A program made the position numbers and the translations under genes. Below are positions 15,411 to 24,698 of a DNA stretch of 25,674 bases, one piece after another; position 1 is the first letter of the stretch, and every line of letters begins with the position of its first letter. The notes under the pieces were generated by a model that was not told the origin of the DNA, did not search any database, and saw only the letters and a program-made list of their open reading frames with translations. This DNA is from Phenylobacterium sp. CCH9-H3 (GTDB lineage Bacteria; Pseudomonadota; Alphaproteobacteria; Caulobacterales; Caulobacteraceae), in contig NZ_LSJI01000064.1 of the NCBI RefSeq assembly GCF_001557235.1, positions 1-25,674 on the forward strand, given 5' to 3'.

Positions 15411-15422
15411 TACATTAGCCCC
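15411..15422 (+). promoter_or_regulatory. Putative -10 element of a leaderless trxB transcript
   Basis: TACATT (15411-15416) lies 6 nt before the trxB ATG (15423), and no Shine-Dalgarno sequence is present. This spacing would put the transcription start at or next to the A of the start codon. The -35 region is weak (TCGCAC at 15388-15393, spacing 17). Confidence 0.45.
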
Positions 15423-16424
15423 ATGTCCGAACCTCGTTCCGTCCGCTGCCTGATCGTGGGCTCCGGCCCCGCCGGCTACACCGCCGCCGTCTATGCCGCG
15501 CGCGCCCTGCTGAACCCCGTGCTGATCCAGGGCATCCAGCCCGGCGGCCAGCTCACCATCACCACCGACGTGGAGAATTATCCGGGCTTCGCCGACGTCA
15601 TCCAGGGCCCCTGGCTCATGGAGCAGATGCAGGCCCAGGCCGAGCATGTGGGGACCGAGATCGTCAACGACATCGTCACCAGGGCCGACCTGTCGCAGCG
15701 CCCCTTCCGGCTGGAGACCGACAGCGGCCAGGTCTGGCTGGCGGAGACCCTGATCATCGCCACCGGCGCCCAGGCCAAGTGGCTCGGCATCGAGACCGAG
15801 CAGAAGTTCCAGGGCTTCGGGGTCTCGGCCTGCGCCACCTGCGACGGCTTCTTCTACCGCGGCAAGAACGTGATCGTGGTCGGGGGCGGGAACACCGCGG
15901 TGGAGGAGGCCCTGTTCCTCACCAACTTCGCCGCCAAGGTCACGGTGGTGCACCGCAAGGACGAGTTCCGCGCCGAGCGCATCCTGCAGGAGCGCCTCTT
16001 CAAACACCCCAAGATCGAGGTGATCTGGGAGCATGTCCTGGACGAGGTGATCGGCGAGACCGACCCCATGGGCGTCACCGGCGCGCGGCTGAAGAACGTC
16101 AAGACCGGCGCCGTCCAGACCGTGCCGGCCGACGGCGTCTTTATCGCTATCGGTCACGCCCCGGCCTCGCAGCTCTTCCAGGGCCAGCTCGAGATGGACG
16201 CCTCGGGCTATCTGAAGGTGAAGCCCGGCACCGCCTCCACCGCCATCGAGGGTGTCTATGCCGCCGGCGACGTCACCGACGACGTCTATCGCCAGGCCGT
16301 AACCGCCGCCGGGATGGGCTGCATGGCTGCGCTCGAAGCCGTGCGGTTCCTGGCCGAGGAGGATCACAAGGCCGCCCACCATCCGATCAGCCATCAGGAA
16401 GCGCAGAAGATCGGCGCTTGGTGA
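15423..16424 (+). CDS. trxB: Thioredoxin reductase
   Basis: A 333-residue flavoprotein that transfers electrons from NADPH to thioredoxin. The FAD motif is VGSGPAGYTAA (12-22), the redox-active disulfide is C137-A-T-C140 in SACATCDG, the NADPH motif is VVGGGNTAVEEA (152-163) with HRKDEFRA, and the C-terminal FAD motif is GVYAAGDVTDD. Length and order are those of low-molecular-weight TrxB. The C-terminal tail (EEDHKAAHHPISHQ) is His-rich. The gene starts without a visible ribosome site directly after a TACATT box, so a leaderless mRNA is likely. Confidence 0.96.
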   Translation: MSEPRSVRCLIVGSGPAGYTAAVYAARALLNPVLIQGIQPGGQLTITTDVENYPGFADVIQGPWLMEQMQAQAEHVGTEIVNDIVTRADLSQRPFRLETDSGQVWLAETLIIATGAQAKWLGIETEQKFQGFGVSACATCDGFFYRGKNVIVVGGGNTAVEEALFLTNFAAKVTVVHRKDEFRAERILQERLFKHPKIEVIWEHVLDEVIGETDPMGVTGARLKNVKTGAVQTVPADGVFIAIGHAPASQLFQGQLEMDASGYLKVKPGTASTAIEGVYAAGDVTDDVYRQAVTAAGMGCMAALEAVRFLAEEDHKAAHHPISHQEAQKIGAW

Positions 16425-16488
16425 GAAATCTTCCCAACGGCTCCGCTTAAGTCGGAAACCCGACCTGCGGTTCGGCGGTTATGCCCCC

Positions 16489-16704
16489 GTGGAACCACAA
16501 AACCAGAGTGCGAGTGATCGGTACAGGATGCAGGCGGAGGTGGTGATGCGCCTGGCCGCCAAGGCCGAAAGCCAGGCCGAGAAGGACGTCTACCGCTCCA
16601 TCGCCGAGGGCTGGCGCAGGCTGGCGTTGGAAGCCCTGCGCAGCGAGCGCCAGGACATGTCCCAGGCGCCCCGGGAGGCCCGCAGCTTCCGCCACGACCC
16701 GTGA
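16489..16704 (+). CDS. Small conserved hypothetical protein
   Basis: A 71-residue soluble protein with start GTG 16489; ATG 16528 is a later alternative. The core YRMQAEVVMRLAAKAESQAE, then VYRSIAEGWRRLALEA, resembles a family of small alphaproteobacterial proteins with a YRxxAExxxxxA...AEGWRxLA pattern and unknown function. It is predicted to be mainly helical with alternating charged residues. It follows trxB by 64 nt with no clear terminator between, so cotranscription is possible. No ribosome site is obvious. Confidence 0.65.
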   Translation: MEPQNQSASDRYRMQAEVVMRLAAKAESQAEKDVYRSIAEGWRRLALEALRSERQDMSQAPREARSFRHDP

Positions 16705-16745
16705 TCCGGCCTGACGGCGAGCGCGCGACGCGCTAGCCTCGCCCG

Positions 16746-17231
16746 ATGATCCGTCACGCCCGCGCCGTCGACCATCCCGCCATCGCCGAGATCGTCGAGG
16801 CCGCCTTCGGCCAGCCGGACGAGGCGCGCCTGGTCGAGCGCCTGCGCGCAGACGGGGACGTGTTGTTCGAGCTGGTGGCCATGGAGGACGGTCGGATCGA
16901 CGGCCACATCCTCTTCAGCCGTCTGTGGGCGCCGAGCCCCCACCTCTATGCCGCCCTGGCTCCTGTCGCCGTCCGGCCGGGCGCGCAGCGGGCCGGCCTC
17001 GGCTCGGCCCTGATCCGCGCCAGCCTGGAGCAGGCCCGCGAGTTCGGGGCCCACGGGATCATCGTGCTGGGCCATCCGACCTACTATCCGCGGTTCGGCT
17101 TCTCGACCGAGACGGCCGCCAACGTCCGATCGGTCTACGCAGGCGGCCCCGCCTTCATGGCCCTGGCCCTGGAGCCCGGCGCCTTCGACGAGCCGCTGAG
17201 CGTCACCTATCCCGACGCCTTTTCCGCCTGA
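16746..17231 (+). CDS. GNAT N-acetyltransferase (YhbS-like)
   Basis: A 161-residue protein of the COG3153/YhbS type. It begins MIRHARAVDHPAIAEIVEAAFG, has the acetyl-CoA loop VRPGAQRAGLGSALIRA and the family signature VLGHPTYYPRFGF. It presumably transfers an acetyl group from acetyl-CoA to a small molecule or protein amine; the substrate is unknown. No Shine-Dalgarno is visible. GCTAGC (16732-16737) lies 8 nt upstream with CTGACGG (16711-16717) before it, resembling the Caulobacter housekeeping promoter, so the mRNA may be leaderless. Confidence 0.85.
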   Translation: MIRHARAVDHPAIAEIVEAAFGQPDEARLVERLRADGDVLFELVAMEDGRIDGHILFSRLWAPSPHLYAALAPVAVRPGAQRAGLGSALIRASLEQAREFGAHGIIVLGHPTYYPRFGFSTETAANVRSVYAGGPAFMALALEPGAFDEPLSVTYPDAFSA

Positions 17232-17249
17232 TCGGGCTAGGATGGCGCC

Positions 17250-17612
17250 ATGAAGATCCCCGCCCTCGCCCTGGCCTTTGCGCTCGCCGCCGGAGCGGCC
17301 CAGGCCCAGAACGCCGCGGAAGCCCTGCTGTCCGCGCCCCTGCGCGCGCCGCCGCAGAGCCTCGCCATGGACCTGGCCGAGCCGAAACCCGCCTTCACGC
17401 CACGTTACGCCCACGCGCCGGAGCCGCGGATCGTCGGCGTCGCCAAGACGTCGCTGGACCGCCGGCTGAGCGACGAGGGCGTGGTGGGCTCGCTGGGCTT
17501 CCTCTGCGGCCTGGAGCCCGGCGCCGAGCGCAAGGCCGGCGCGGCGGCGACGCGGGGCTACGACCCCACCGGCCGGTTCGTCGGCGCCAAGCTGCGCGTG
17601 GCGTTCAGGTAG
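17250..17612 (+). CDS. Small secreted hypothetical protein
   Basis: A 120-residue protein with a clear Sec signal peptide, MKIPALALAFALAAGAAQA, and probable cleavage after AQA. The mature part is Pro/Ala-rich and then contains RIVGVAKTSLDRRLSDEGVVGSLGFLCGLEP, with a single Cys. I do not recognise a family. It probably resides in the periplasm. GCTAGGAT (17236-17243) precedes the ATG by 6 nt without a ribosome site, suggesting a leaderless start. Its last 8 nt overlap the end of the opposing hydrolase gene. Confidence 0.7.
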   Translation: MKIPALALAFALAAGAAQAQNAAEALLSAPLRAPPQSLAMDLAEPKPAFTPRYAHAPEPRIVGVAKTSLDRRLSDEGVVGSLGFLCGLEPGAERKAGAAATRGYDPTGRFVGAKLRVAFR

Positions 17613-18795
17613 CGGCGGGGGCGGCGGTCACCGGGGCGGACGACGGGCTCGCCGCCGCGGGCTTCTGGTCCATCGCCCGCTCCATCGCCTCCAGGCTCTG
17701 GTTGATGCGCTTGACCTCGTCCGGCGTCGGCTGGCGGCGCGTGGACATCAGGACGCCCATGACCCGGGTCCGCTCGCCGCCCGGCAGGGTGGGATCGACG
17801 ACGCTGTAGGTGCGCACCTCGCCGGCCACGGCCAGGGTGATCTTGCGTTCGGACGCGATGCCTTGCGTCTCGGGCGACAGCAGTCCGCCCTGGGTCCGCG
17901 AATCCAGCCCGCCCAGCACCGCCGGCGACAGATAGGCCTCGCCCCCGGCATAGCGGCCGGTGAAGGCCGGCGGCTCGCCCCACGGCCCGGTCCAGCGATA
18001 GAAGATGTGCTGGCCCACGCGGGTCATCTTCACCAGCGTCGGCGCCCAGTACGGGGCCACATACTGAGCGTGATAGTGCGTCGCCGAGCCCACGGTCTTG
18101 TCCACGTAGCCGTTGAGGGCGCGCTCGGCCACGGCGCGGGCGCGCTTCCACAGCCCAGGCTCGGGCGCATAGCGAAGCGAGCCGTCGCAAGTGAACGTGA
18201 ACTGGCAGCCGGTGACCCGGGCCGAGCCCTGGTAGACCACGCCGCAGACCGACTTCGGATAGGCCGGGTGGCGCATCCGGTTCAACACCACCTGGGCCAC
18301 GGCTTCCTGGCCGACGTCGGGCTCGCGGGCGGCCTCGTAATAGACCGCCTCGGCAAGGCACTGGACGGCCCGCGCGCGGTCGGGGCCGCTGGCTTTCAGG
18401 ACGAACGGCTTCATCGGCCGGATCGGCAGGCGCGAGAACGGGCGAAGGGCGTTCACCTCCTCGGCCGTGGCGCTGTCGGTCTCGGTGGCCAGCCCCAGAT
18501 CGGGAACGTCTTCGATGTCCAGGCTGCCCCAGCCCTGGGGCCGCGCCCACAGGTCCGGCGCGCGAGACGCGGGATCGTGCCGAACGGCCAGCGCCCGCAT
18601 GGCGGGATCCATGGTGGACGCCAGCTTGAGGAGGCCGTCGTTCGAAAGGTCGTACGAGGCGAAACGCGCCGCGGCTTCCCCCCGCGGCGAAGGCGCGCAG
18701 GCGGGTCCGGCCACGGCGGCCGTCAGGGCCACGGCGGCCCCGATCTTCGCCCACGACGGGCGAAGCCGATCCCAGCGCATCTTCGTCAGGGTCAT
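17605..18795 (-). CDS. SleB-type cell-wall hydrolase (Hydrolase_2)
   Basis: A 396-residue envelope protein with start ATG 18795; ATG 18780 is an alternative, and purines GAGGGGG lie immediately before the first. An N-terminal hydrophobic segment (KIGAAVALTAAVAGPAC) acts as signal or anchor; it lacks a clean lipobox. The SleB/CwlJ catalytic domain covers about 140-245: CLAEAVYYEAARE with the likely catalytic Glu in YYEAA (E154), GQEAVAQVVLNRMRHPAYP, then SVCGVVYQ and CQFTFTCDG. It is expected to cleave peptidoglycan as a lytic transglycosylase or N-acetylglucosaminidase. The roughly 150-residue C-terminal region (TYSVVDPTLPGGERTRVMG, then an Ala/Pro-rich tail) is extra and unassigned. Confidence 0.88.
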   Translation of the reverse strand: MTLTKMRWDRLRPSWAKIGAAVALTAAVAGPACAPSPRGEAAARFASYDLSNDGLLKLASTMDPAMRALAVRHDPASRAPDLWARPQGWGSLDIEDVPDLGLATETDSATAEEVNALRPFSRLPIRPMKPFVLKASGPDRARAVQCLAEAVYYEAAREPDVGQEAVAQVVLNRMRHPAYPKSVCGVVYQGSARVTGCQFTFTCDGSLRYAPEPGLWKRARAVAERALNGYVDKTVGSATHYHAQYVAPYWAPTLVKMTRVGQHIFYRWTGPWGEPPAFTGRYAGGEAYLSPAVLGGLDSRTQGGLLSPETQGIASERKITLAVAGEVRTYSVVDPTLPGGERTRVMGVLMSTRRQPTPDEVKRINQSLEAMERAMDQKPAAASPSSAPVTAAPAAT

Positions 18796-18989
18796 CCCCC
18801 CTCTACGGCCAGAGGCGTCGCATATAGGCGCAAACCGGCGATATTTGGACCCGTGCCTGACAAAATTCGTGCAAGTTTCGGATGGGACGGCTGTGGCGGC
18901 AGGCCGCGGCCTGGCCTGTTGCATGGCCCGGTGACGCATCCCATGGTGGCGGAAGGCCCAGGCCGGGCCTGGGGTTGGATGCCACGTTC

Positions 18990-20978
18990 ATGATCCGGGC
19001 GCTGTCCCCGCATCGGCTCGTTCCGCGACGCTCGCCGCCGTTCCCGATGGCGTTGGGCATCAGCGTCGCCGCCCTCGGCGCGGCGGTGCTCTTGCGGGGC
19101 GTCCTGCTCGGCTTCGACAACGCCACCGCCCTGTCGGCCACCACCTTTCCCGCCCTGATCCTGGCGACCCTCTACGCGGGGCCGCGCTGGGGCTGGGCGA
19201 CGCTGGGCGCCTCGCTGGTCCTGGGCAACTGGGCGCCGCTGATCACCGCCGTGGGCGTCTCCAACGCCGCCGTGGTGGCCATGTTCACGATCTCCGCGGC
19301 CCTGACCATCCTGGTGTCCTCCAGCTTCCGCGAGGCCCTGCTGCGCCTGGATGAGGCCAACGCCGCCCACGCCGCGGCCCAGAAGAATCTCGAGGTCACC
19401 GAAAGCCGCTTCCGCGCCCTGGCCGACAGCGCGCCGATCCTCATGTGGGTCACCCGCACCGACGGCCGGCGCGAGTTCGCCAACAAGACCTACGTCGATT
19501 TCCTGGGCGCCGGCTTCGAGACGGCGCTGGACTTCGACTGGCGCAAGGTCCTGCACCCCGACGACATCGCCCGCATCCTGCAGGAGCAGGTGGCCGGCGA
19601 GGCGTCGCGCAAACTGTTCACCCTGGAAGCGCGGTTCCTGCGCCACGACGGCGAGTACCGCTGGGTGCGCTCGGTCTCCCAGCCCCGTTGGAGCCCCGAC
19701 GGCGCCTTCGCCGGTTTCATCGGCGTCGGCTTCGACATCACGGACGCCAAGCGCGCCGAGGAAGACCTGAAGCGGATCAACGATCTGCTCGCCGAGCGCG
19801 TGCAGGAGGCGCTGGCCGAGCGCGACGAGGCCGAGGCCGCCTTGCAGCGGGCGCAGAAGCTGGAGGCGGTGGGCCAGCTCACCGGCGGCGTGGCGCACGA
19901 CTTCAACAACCTGCTCACGGTGGTCATCGGCGCCCTCGACCTGATGCAGCGCCACCCGGGCGACGAGGCCCGCCGCGACCGGATGATCGAGGCCGCCCTG
20001 GGCGCCGCCCGGCGCGGCGAGCGCCTGACCCAGCAGCTCCTCGCCTTCTCGCGCCGCCAGGCCCTGAAGCCCCAGCCCATCCAGGTCGACGCCCTGCTCA
20101 GGGAGAGCGAGCCGCTGCTGCGGCGCGCCGTGGGCGAGGCGGTCACCCTGGCGGTCGCCCCGTCTGCGTCCGGGGTTGTCGTCAACGTCGATCCCAGCCA
20201 GTTCGAAGCCGCCGTCATGAACCTGGTGGTCAATGCGCGCGACGCCACGCCCGCCGGCGGGATGATCCGCGTCGAGACCCTCCCGGTCCGGTTGGCCGAG
20301 CGCCAGGTCGAGGCCCTGGAGGCCGGCGACTACCTCTGCGTGGCCGTCCACGACACCGGCGCCGGGATGGACGAGGCCACCATCGCGCGCGCCTTCGAAC
20401 CCTTCTTCACCACCAAGGCGCCGGGCCGAGGCACCGGCCTGGGCCTGAGCCAGGTTTACGGCTTCGCCCGGCAGAGCGGCGGGACCGCCACCGTCGACAG
20501 CAAGCCCGGCAAGGGCGCGAGCGTCTGCCTCTACCTCCCGCGCCTCGCGGCGGGCCTGTCGGCCGCCGCGCTCGACTCCGTCCCGGCCTCGCCCGAGGCC
20601 GGCCCCCGGCTTCGCGTTCTGCTCGTGGAGGACGACGCTCAGGTCGGCGAATTGGTCGAGGCGATGCTGCGCGACCTCGGTCACGAGGTTCGCCGCGCCG
20701 AACACGCCGATGCGGCCCTGGCCCTGCTTCACGCGTCCGAGCCCTTCGACCTGATGCTCACGGACCTCATCATGCCCGGCGACAAGTCGGGCGTGGACCT
20801 CGCCCGCGAGGCCGTGGCCCTGCGTCCGGACCTGCCCGTCATGCTGTCTTCGGGCTATACCGGAGAGGTGCTTTCCGCCGCCGAGGACACCCCCTGGCCC
20901 CTGCTGCGCAAGCCCTATGGCCCCCAGCAGCTCTCCCAGGCCATCGCCGATCTGCTGGGTTCCGCCGCCACAAAGTGA
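18990..20978 (+). CDS. Membrane hybrid histidine kinase (PAS-HisKA-HATPase-REC)
   Basis: A 662-residue protein with start ATG 18990; the frame is open further upstream but without a better site. Three or four hydrophobic segments span about 17-112. A PAS domain covers about 138-255 ([33 protein letters not shown]). A coiled linker ([20 protein letters not shown]) leads to HisKA with phospho-acceptor H303 in [11 protein letters not shown]. The ATPase has [10 protein letters not shown] (411-420), [15 protein letters not shown] and GTGLGLS. A C-terminal receiver (541-655) has D592 in TDLIMPG and K641 in RKPYG. It senses an unknown signal and likely relays phosphate to an external partner, as no output domain or adjacent regulator is present. 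Confidence 0.94.
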   Translation: MIRALSPHRLVPRRSPPFPMALGISVAALGAAVLLRGVLLGFDNATALSATTFPALILATLYAGPRWGWATLGASLVLGNWAPLITAVGVSNAAVVAMFTISAALTILVSSSFREALLRLDEANAAHAAAQKNLEVTESRFRALADSAPILMWVTRTDGRREFANKTYVDFLGAGFETALDFDWRKVLHPDDIARILQEQVAGEASRKLFTLEARFLRHDGEYRWVRSVSQPRWSPDGAFAGFIGVGFDITDAKRAEEDLKRINDLLAERVQEALAERDEAEAALQRAQKLEAVGQLTGGVAHDFNNLLTVVIGALDLMQRHPGDEARRDRMIEAALGAARRGERLTQQLLAFSRRQALKPQPIQVDALLRESEPLLRRAVGEAVTLAVAPSASGVVVNVDPSQFEAAVMNLVVNARDATPAGGMIRVETLPVRLAERQVEALEAGDYLCVAVHDTGAGMDEATIARAFEPFFTTKAPGRGTGLGLSQVYGFARQSGGTATVDSKPGKGASVCLYLPRLAAGLSAAALDSVPASPEAGPRLRVLLVEDDAQVGELVEAMLRDLGHEVRRAEHADAALALLHASEPFDLMLTDLIMPGDKSGVDLAREAVALRPDLPVMLSSGYTGEVLSAAEDTPWPLLRKPYGPQQLSQAIADLLGSAATK

Positions 20979-20999
20979 TCTCCCTGGCGGCAAAGGCTC

Positions 21000-21027
21000 T
21001 TGCACGTCGCCGGGTCACCCCTATATG
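21000..21027 (+). promoter_or_regulatory. Putative sigma-70 promoter of nadABC
   Basis: TTGCAC (21000-21005) and TATATG (21022-21027) are separated by 16 nt. Transcription would begin near 21034, inside the first of two palindromic operators. This leaves a leader of about 98 nt before nadA. Confidence 0.45.
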
Positions 21028-21032
21028 CTCGC

Positions 21033-21052
21033 TTATGCTCCAAGTGAGCAAA
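21033..21052. promoter_or_regulatory. nad operator, upstream copy (imperfect)
   Basis: ATGCTCC-AAG-TGAGCAA (21035-21051) repeats the palindrome seen just before nadA with one arm mismatch. A further ATATGCTC half-site sits 10 bp upstream (21023-21030). The motif resembles predicted sites of NadQ-type NAD repressors in alphaproteobacteria. Position at the predicted transcription start fits repression. Confidence 0.55.
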
Positions 21053-21102
21053 AGGGAGTAGCGCCGAGCCTCGACGCCCGGCGCATTTTATAGGCCTAAG
21101 AA

Positions 21103-21119
21103 ATGCTCAAAGTGAGCAT
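21103..21119. promoter_or_regulatory. nad operator, downstream copy (perfect palindrome)
   Basis: ATGCTCA-AAG-TGAGCAT is a perfect inverted repeat with 7-bp arms and a 3-bp spacer. It ends 12 bp before the nadA ATG and abuts the ribosome site AAGGAGG. Centre-to-centre distance to the upstream copy is about 68 bp, close to 6.5 helical turns. Assignment to a NadQ-like repressor rests on recalled motif similarity; the regulator gene is not in the window. Confidence 0.65.
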
Positions 21120-21131
21120 AAGGAGGGATCC

Positions 21132-22217
21132 ATGGCCGCCGACGGGTTCCAGTTCGCGTTCACCCCCGCTGTCGAAGCCGCCACCGCGCCGGCGTGGGAA
21201 AAGGTGAAGCGTCACGTCACGCCCATGGAATGGCGCCTCCAGGCCCCGCTGATCGCCGAGATCAACCGGCTGAAGCGCGAGAAGGATGCGGTCATCCTCG
21301 CCCACAACTACATGACGCCCGAGATCTTCCACGGCGTCGGCGACTACGTGGGCGACAGCCTGGGCCTGGCCAAGGAAGCCGCCCGCTCGGACGCCAAGGT
21401 GATCGTCCAGGCCGGCGTCCACTTCATGGCCGAGACCTCCAAGATCCTCAGCCCCGAGAAACGCGTCCTGATCCCGGACCTGCGCGCCGGCTGTTCGCTG
21501 GCCAGCTCGATCACCGGCGCCGACGTGCGCCTGATCAAGCAGCGCTATCCCGGCCTGCCCGTGGTCACCTATGTGAACACCACCGCGGACGTGAAGGCCG
21601 AGACCGACATCTGCTGCACCAGCGCCAACGCCGTGCAGGTGGTGGAGGAAGCCGCGAAGCTGTGGGGCGTCGACCGGGTGATCCTGATCCCCGACGAGTT
21701 CCTGGCCCGCAACGTCGCCCGCCAGACCGACATCGGCATCATCGCCTGGAAGGGCCGCTGCGAGGTGCACGAGCGCTTCACGGCCGACGACATCCTGGAG
21801 ATCAAGGCCGCCTATCCCGACGCCGAGGTCCTCGCCCACCCCGAGTGCCCGGCCGAGGTGCTGGAGGTCTCGGACTTCGCCGGCTCGACCGCGGCCATGA
21901 ACGACTACGTGATCCAGCGCCGGCCCAAGCGCGTGGTGCTGATCACCGAGTGCTCGATGGCCGACAACGTCGCCGCCGACGCGCCGTTCACCGAGTTCGT
22001 GCGGCCCTGCAACCTGTGCCCGCACATGAAGATGATCAGCCTCGAGAACATCTACGAGGCCCTCCTGCACGACCGCCACGAGGTCACGGTCGATCCGGCG
22101 ATCGCTGAGCGGGCGCGTCTGGCGGTCCAGCGGATGATCGACTTGCCCCCGCCGTCGCAACCGGCGCGCTACGACCTCATCAAGGCGCGTCACCACGTCG
22201 ACGTGGAGCTGATCTGA
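21132..22217 (+). CDS. nadA: Quinolinate synthase A
   Basis: A 361-residue [4Fe-4S] enzyme that condenses iminoaspartate with dihydroxyacetone phosphate to quinolinate. The three expected cluster cysteines are C121 (RAGCSLA), C210 (WKGRCEVH) and C296 (CNLCPHMK). Other signatures are [34 protein letters not shown] and [11 protein letters not shown]. The ribosome site AAGGAGG precedes the ATG. It is first in nadA-nadB-nadC, downstream of two palindromic operators. The extra N-terminal ~35 residues relative to E. coli NadA are common in alphaproteobacteria. Confidence 0.97.
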   Translation: MAADGFQFAFTPAVEAATAPAWEKVKRHVTPMEWRLQAPLIAEINRLKREKDAVILAHNYMTPEIFHGVGDYVGDSLGLAKEAARSDAKVIVQAGVHFMAETSKILSPEKRVLIPDLRAGCSLASSITGADVRLIKQRYPGLPVVTYVNTTADVKAETDICCTSANAVQVVEEAAKLWGVDRVILIPDEFLARNVARQTDIGIIAWKGRCEVHERFTADDILEIKAAYPDAEVLAHPECPAEVLEVSDFAGSTAAMNDYVIQRRPKRVVLITECSMADNVAADAPFTEFVRPCNLCPHMKMISLENIYEALLHDRHEVTVDPAIAERARLAVQRMIDLPPPSQPARYDLIKARHHVDVELI

Positions 22218-22258
22218 TGCCCCTCCTCCGCCAAGGCTGCGCAGGGCGCATCCCCGAT

Positions 22259-22277
22259 CCTTCGAAGCTCTCGAAGG
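22259..22277. repeat. Small inverted repeat in the nadA-nadB gap (REP-like)
   Basis: CCTTCGA (22259-22265) and TCGAAGG (22271-22277) form a perfect 7-bp stem around AGCTC. The right arm runs into AAGGGAG, the probable nadB ribosome site (ATG at 22290). The sequence resembles the ATCCTTCGA-type dispersed elements common between genes in this group of bacteria. It may simply be such an element, or it may modulate nadB translation. Confidence 0.5.
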
Positions 22278-22289
22278 GAGCGAAGTAGG

Positions 22290-23810
22290 ATGGCCGAGCG
22301 TCTCCGTCACGACGGAGTGCTGGTGGTCGGCGCGGGCCTCGCGGGCCTGACCGCCGCCATGGCCGCTGCGCCTGCCAAGGTGCTGGTGCTGACCGAGGCG
22401 CCGTTGAACCACGGCTGCTCATCGGCCTGGGCCCAGGGTGGCGTCGCGGCGGCGCTTTCCGGCGATGACGCGCCCGAACTGCATGCCGACGACACGATCG
22501 CCGCGGGCGCCGGGCTGGTCGACGCGGACGCCGCGCGCCTGCTGGCGACCGAGGGCCCCGCGGCCGTGCGCCGACTGGCCGCGCTCGGCGCGCCGTTCGA
22601 TCGCAAGGCCGACGGCGGCTTCGCCCAAAGCCTTGAGGCGGCCCATTCCCGCGCCCGGGTCGCCCGGGTGAAGGGCGACCAGGCCGGCCGCGCGATCATG
22701 GAGGCGGTGACGGTCGCCGCCCTCGCCGCCCCGCACATCCAGGTTAAGACCGGCGCGAAGCTGGTCGGTCTTTTGCAGGACGCGGCCGGCCGCATCCGCG
22801 GCGCGCTGGTCCGGATCGATGGCCAGCCGGTCGAGATCACGGCCAAGGCCGTCATCCTCGCCACCGGCGGCATCGGCGGCCTCTACGCCGTCACCACCAC
22901 GCCCGCCGAGCTGAAGGGCGAGGGCCTTGGCCTGGCGGCGATGGCCGGCGCGGTGATCGCCGATCCCGAGTTCGTCCAGTTCCACCCCACCGCCATCGAC
23001 ATCGGCCGAGATCCCGCCCCGCTCGCCACCGAGGCCCTGCGCGGCGAGGGCGCCAAGCTGCTGGACGGCGCGGGACGGCCGTTCATGGCCAGCTACCACC
23101 CCGCCGCCGAGCTCGCCCCGCGCGACGTGGTGGCGCGCGCCATCCATGCGGAGCGCACGGTGCGCGGCGGCGCCTTCCTCGATGCCCGCGAAGCGGTGGG
23201 GGCGCACTTCCCCGACGAGTTCCCCGCGGTCTTCGCCGCCTGCCTGGGCGGCGGCATCGACCCGCGCGTCCAGCCGATCCCCGTCGCGCCGGCCTGCCAC
23301 TACCACATGGGCGGCATCGCCACGGACGCGGACGGCCGCACGTCCCTGCCGGGCCTCTACGCCGCCGGCGAATGCGCCTCGACAGGCGTCCACGGCGCCA
23401 ATCGTCTGGCCTCGAACTCGCTGCTGGAGGCCGCCGTCTTCGGCGAGCGCGCCGGCCGCGCCGCCCGCGACGAGCAAACGACGAGCGGCGCCTACTCGGT
23501 CGTTACCGCGCCCGAGTTGCCGGACGAAGCGCTACAGGTCCTGCGCCAGGCCATGAGCCGCGAAGCGGGCGTGATCCGTGACGCCGAGGGCCTCGGCCGG
23601 CTGCTGCGTCTCGTCGACGACCTGGAAGCGCGCCACGGCCGCGCCGCCTCGCTGGTCGCGGCCCGCCTGGTGGCCGCCTGCGCCCGGAACCGGCGCGAGA
23701 GCCGCGGCGGGCACTTCCGAACCGACTTCCCCGAAGCCGCGGCGCCGGACCGCACCTTCGTCACCCTCGATCGCATCGATCCGGCCGGCCTCAGGTACGC
23801 AGCGGAATGA
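22290..23810 (+). CDS. nadB: L-aspartate oxidase
   Basis: A 506-residue FAD enzyme that oxidises L-aspartate to iminoaspartate for NadA. The N-terminal [15 protein letters not shown] binds [28 protein letters not shown] and [13 protein letters not shown] follow. [44 protein letters not shown] is represented by its blocks [16 protein letters not shown] and [12 protein letters not shown], which identify the succinate dehydrogenase/NadB family. A helical C-terminal domain ends in the usual [12 protein letters not shown]. Its stop overlaps nadC by ATGA, so the two are translationally coupled. Confidence 0.96.
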   Translation: MAERLRHDGVLVVGAGLAGLTAAMAAAPAKVLVLTEAPLNHGCSSAWAQGGVAAALSGDDAPELHADDTIAAGAGLVDADAARLLATEGPAAVRRLAALGAPFDRKADGGFAQSLEAAHSRARVARVKGDQAGRAIMEAVTVAALAAPHIQVKTGAKLVGLLQDAAGRIRGALVRIDGQPVEITAKAVILATGGIGGLYAVTTTPAELKGEGLGLAAMAGAVIADPEFVQFHPTAIDIGRDPAPLATEALRGEGAKLLDGAGRPFMASYHPAAELAPRDVVARAIHAERTVRGGAFLDAREAVGAHFPDEFPAVFAACLGGGIDPRVQPIPVAPACHYHMGGIATDADGRTSLPGLYAAGECASTGVHGANRLASNSLLEAAVFGERAGRAARDEQTTSGAYSVVTAPELPDEALQVLRQAMSREAGVIRDAEGLGRLLRLVDDLEARHGRAASLVAARLVAACARNRRESRGGHFRTDFPEAAAPDRTFVTLDRIDPAGLRYAAE

Positions 23811-24661
23811 CCATCGAACCTTTGCCGGACCTGCTGGTCGCGCCGATCGTGCGCGCGGCCCTGGCCGAAGACCTGGGACGCGCGGGCGACATCACGGCCC
23901 AGGCCTGCGTGCCGGCCGACGCCCGCCTCACCGCCGACTTCGTCGCCCGCCGGGGCGGTGTGGTGGCGGGGCTGGCGTGCGTCCGCCTCGCCATGGCCGA
24001 GCTGGACCCCGGCGTCCGCATCGATCCGCTCAGCGCGGACGGCCAGGCCGTGCCCGCCGGTACGACCCTGGTCCGCGTCAGCGGCTCGGCCCGGGCGATC
24101 CTCACCGCCGAGCGCACGGCGCTGAACCTGCTCGGCCGCCTCTGCGGCGTCGCCACCCTGACCCAGGACTTCGTGGACGCCATCGCCGGCACGAACGCGA
24201 CGATCACCGACACCCGCAAGACCACCCCGGGCCTTCGCGCCCTGGAGAAGTACGCCGTCCGCTGCGGCGGCGGGACCAACCACCGCTTCGGCCTGGATGA
24301 CGCCATCCTGATCAAGGACAACCACGTGGCCGCCTGCGGCTCGGTCGGCGAAGCGATCCGGCGCGCCAAGGCCTTCGCCGGCCACCTGGTCAAGGTCGAG
24401 GTCGAGGTCGACAGCCTGCTGCAGCTTCGCGAGGCGCTGGCGCACGATCCCGACGTGATCATGCTCGACAACTTCACCCTCGAGGATATGCGCGAGGCGG
24501 TGACCCTCGTGGATGGGCGGATCAAGCTCGAGGCGTCGGGCGGGATCACCCTCGACACCGTCCGCGCCTTCGCCGAGACCGGCGTCGACGTGATCAGCGT
24601 CGGCGCCCTCACCCATTCGGCCAAGGTGCTGGACATCGGGCTCGACGCCGTCGACGCCTGA
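23807..24661 (+). CDS. nadC: Nicotinate-nucleotide pyrophosphorylase (carboxylating)
   Basis: A 284-residue quinolinate phosphoribosyltransferase that converts quinolinate and PRPP to nicotinate mononucleotide, CO2 and pyrophosphate. Signatures are [16 protein letters not shown] near the N-terminus, [17 protein letters not shown], the catalytic-core [17 protein letters not shown] with [43 protein letters not shown] and ISVGALTHS. Length is typical. It closes the nadABC operon; no convincing intrinsic terminator is seen in the 109 bp that follow. Confidence 0.97.
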   Translation: MTIEPLPDLLVAPIVRAALAEDLGRAGDITAQACVPADARLTADFVARRGGVVAGLACVRLAMAELDPGVRIDPLSADGQAVPAGTTLVRVSGSARAILTAERTALNLLGRLCGVATLTQDFVDAIAGTNATITDTRKTTPGLRALEKYAVRCGGGTNHRFGLDDAILIKDNHVAACGSVGEAIRRAKAFAGHLVKVEVEVDSLLQLREALAHDPDVIMLDNFTLEDMREAVTLVDGRIKLEASGGITLDTVRAFAETGVDVISVGALTHSAKVLDIGLDAVDA

Positions 24662-24698
24662 CCGCGGGCCCTGACGTCCGGCTCCGGGTTTCGCCCGA

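Noticed and set aside
17613..18790. Lipoprotein call for the SleB-type hydrolase (AGPAC near residue 33)
   Set aside because: The residues before the Cys do not form a proper lipobox (L-A/S-G/A-C), so a normal signal or anchor is more likely.
18792..21005. Long minus-strand open frame opposite the histidine kinase
   Set aside because: Antisense shadow; the plus strand encodes all kinase and receiver motifs in order.
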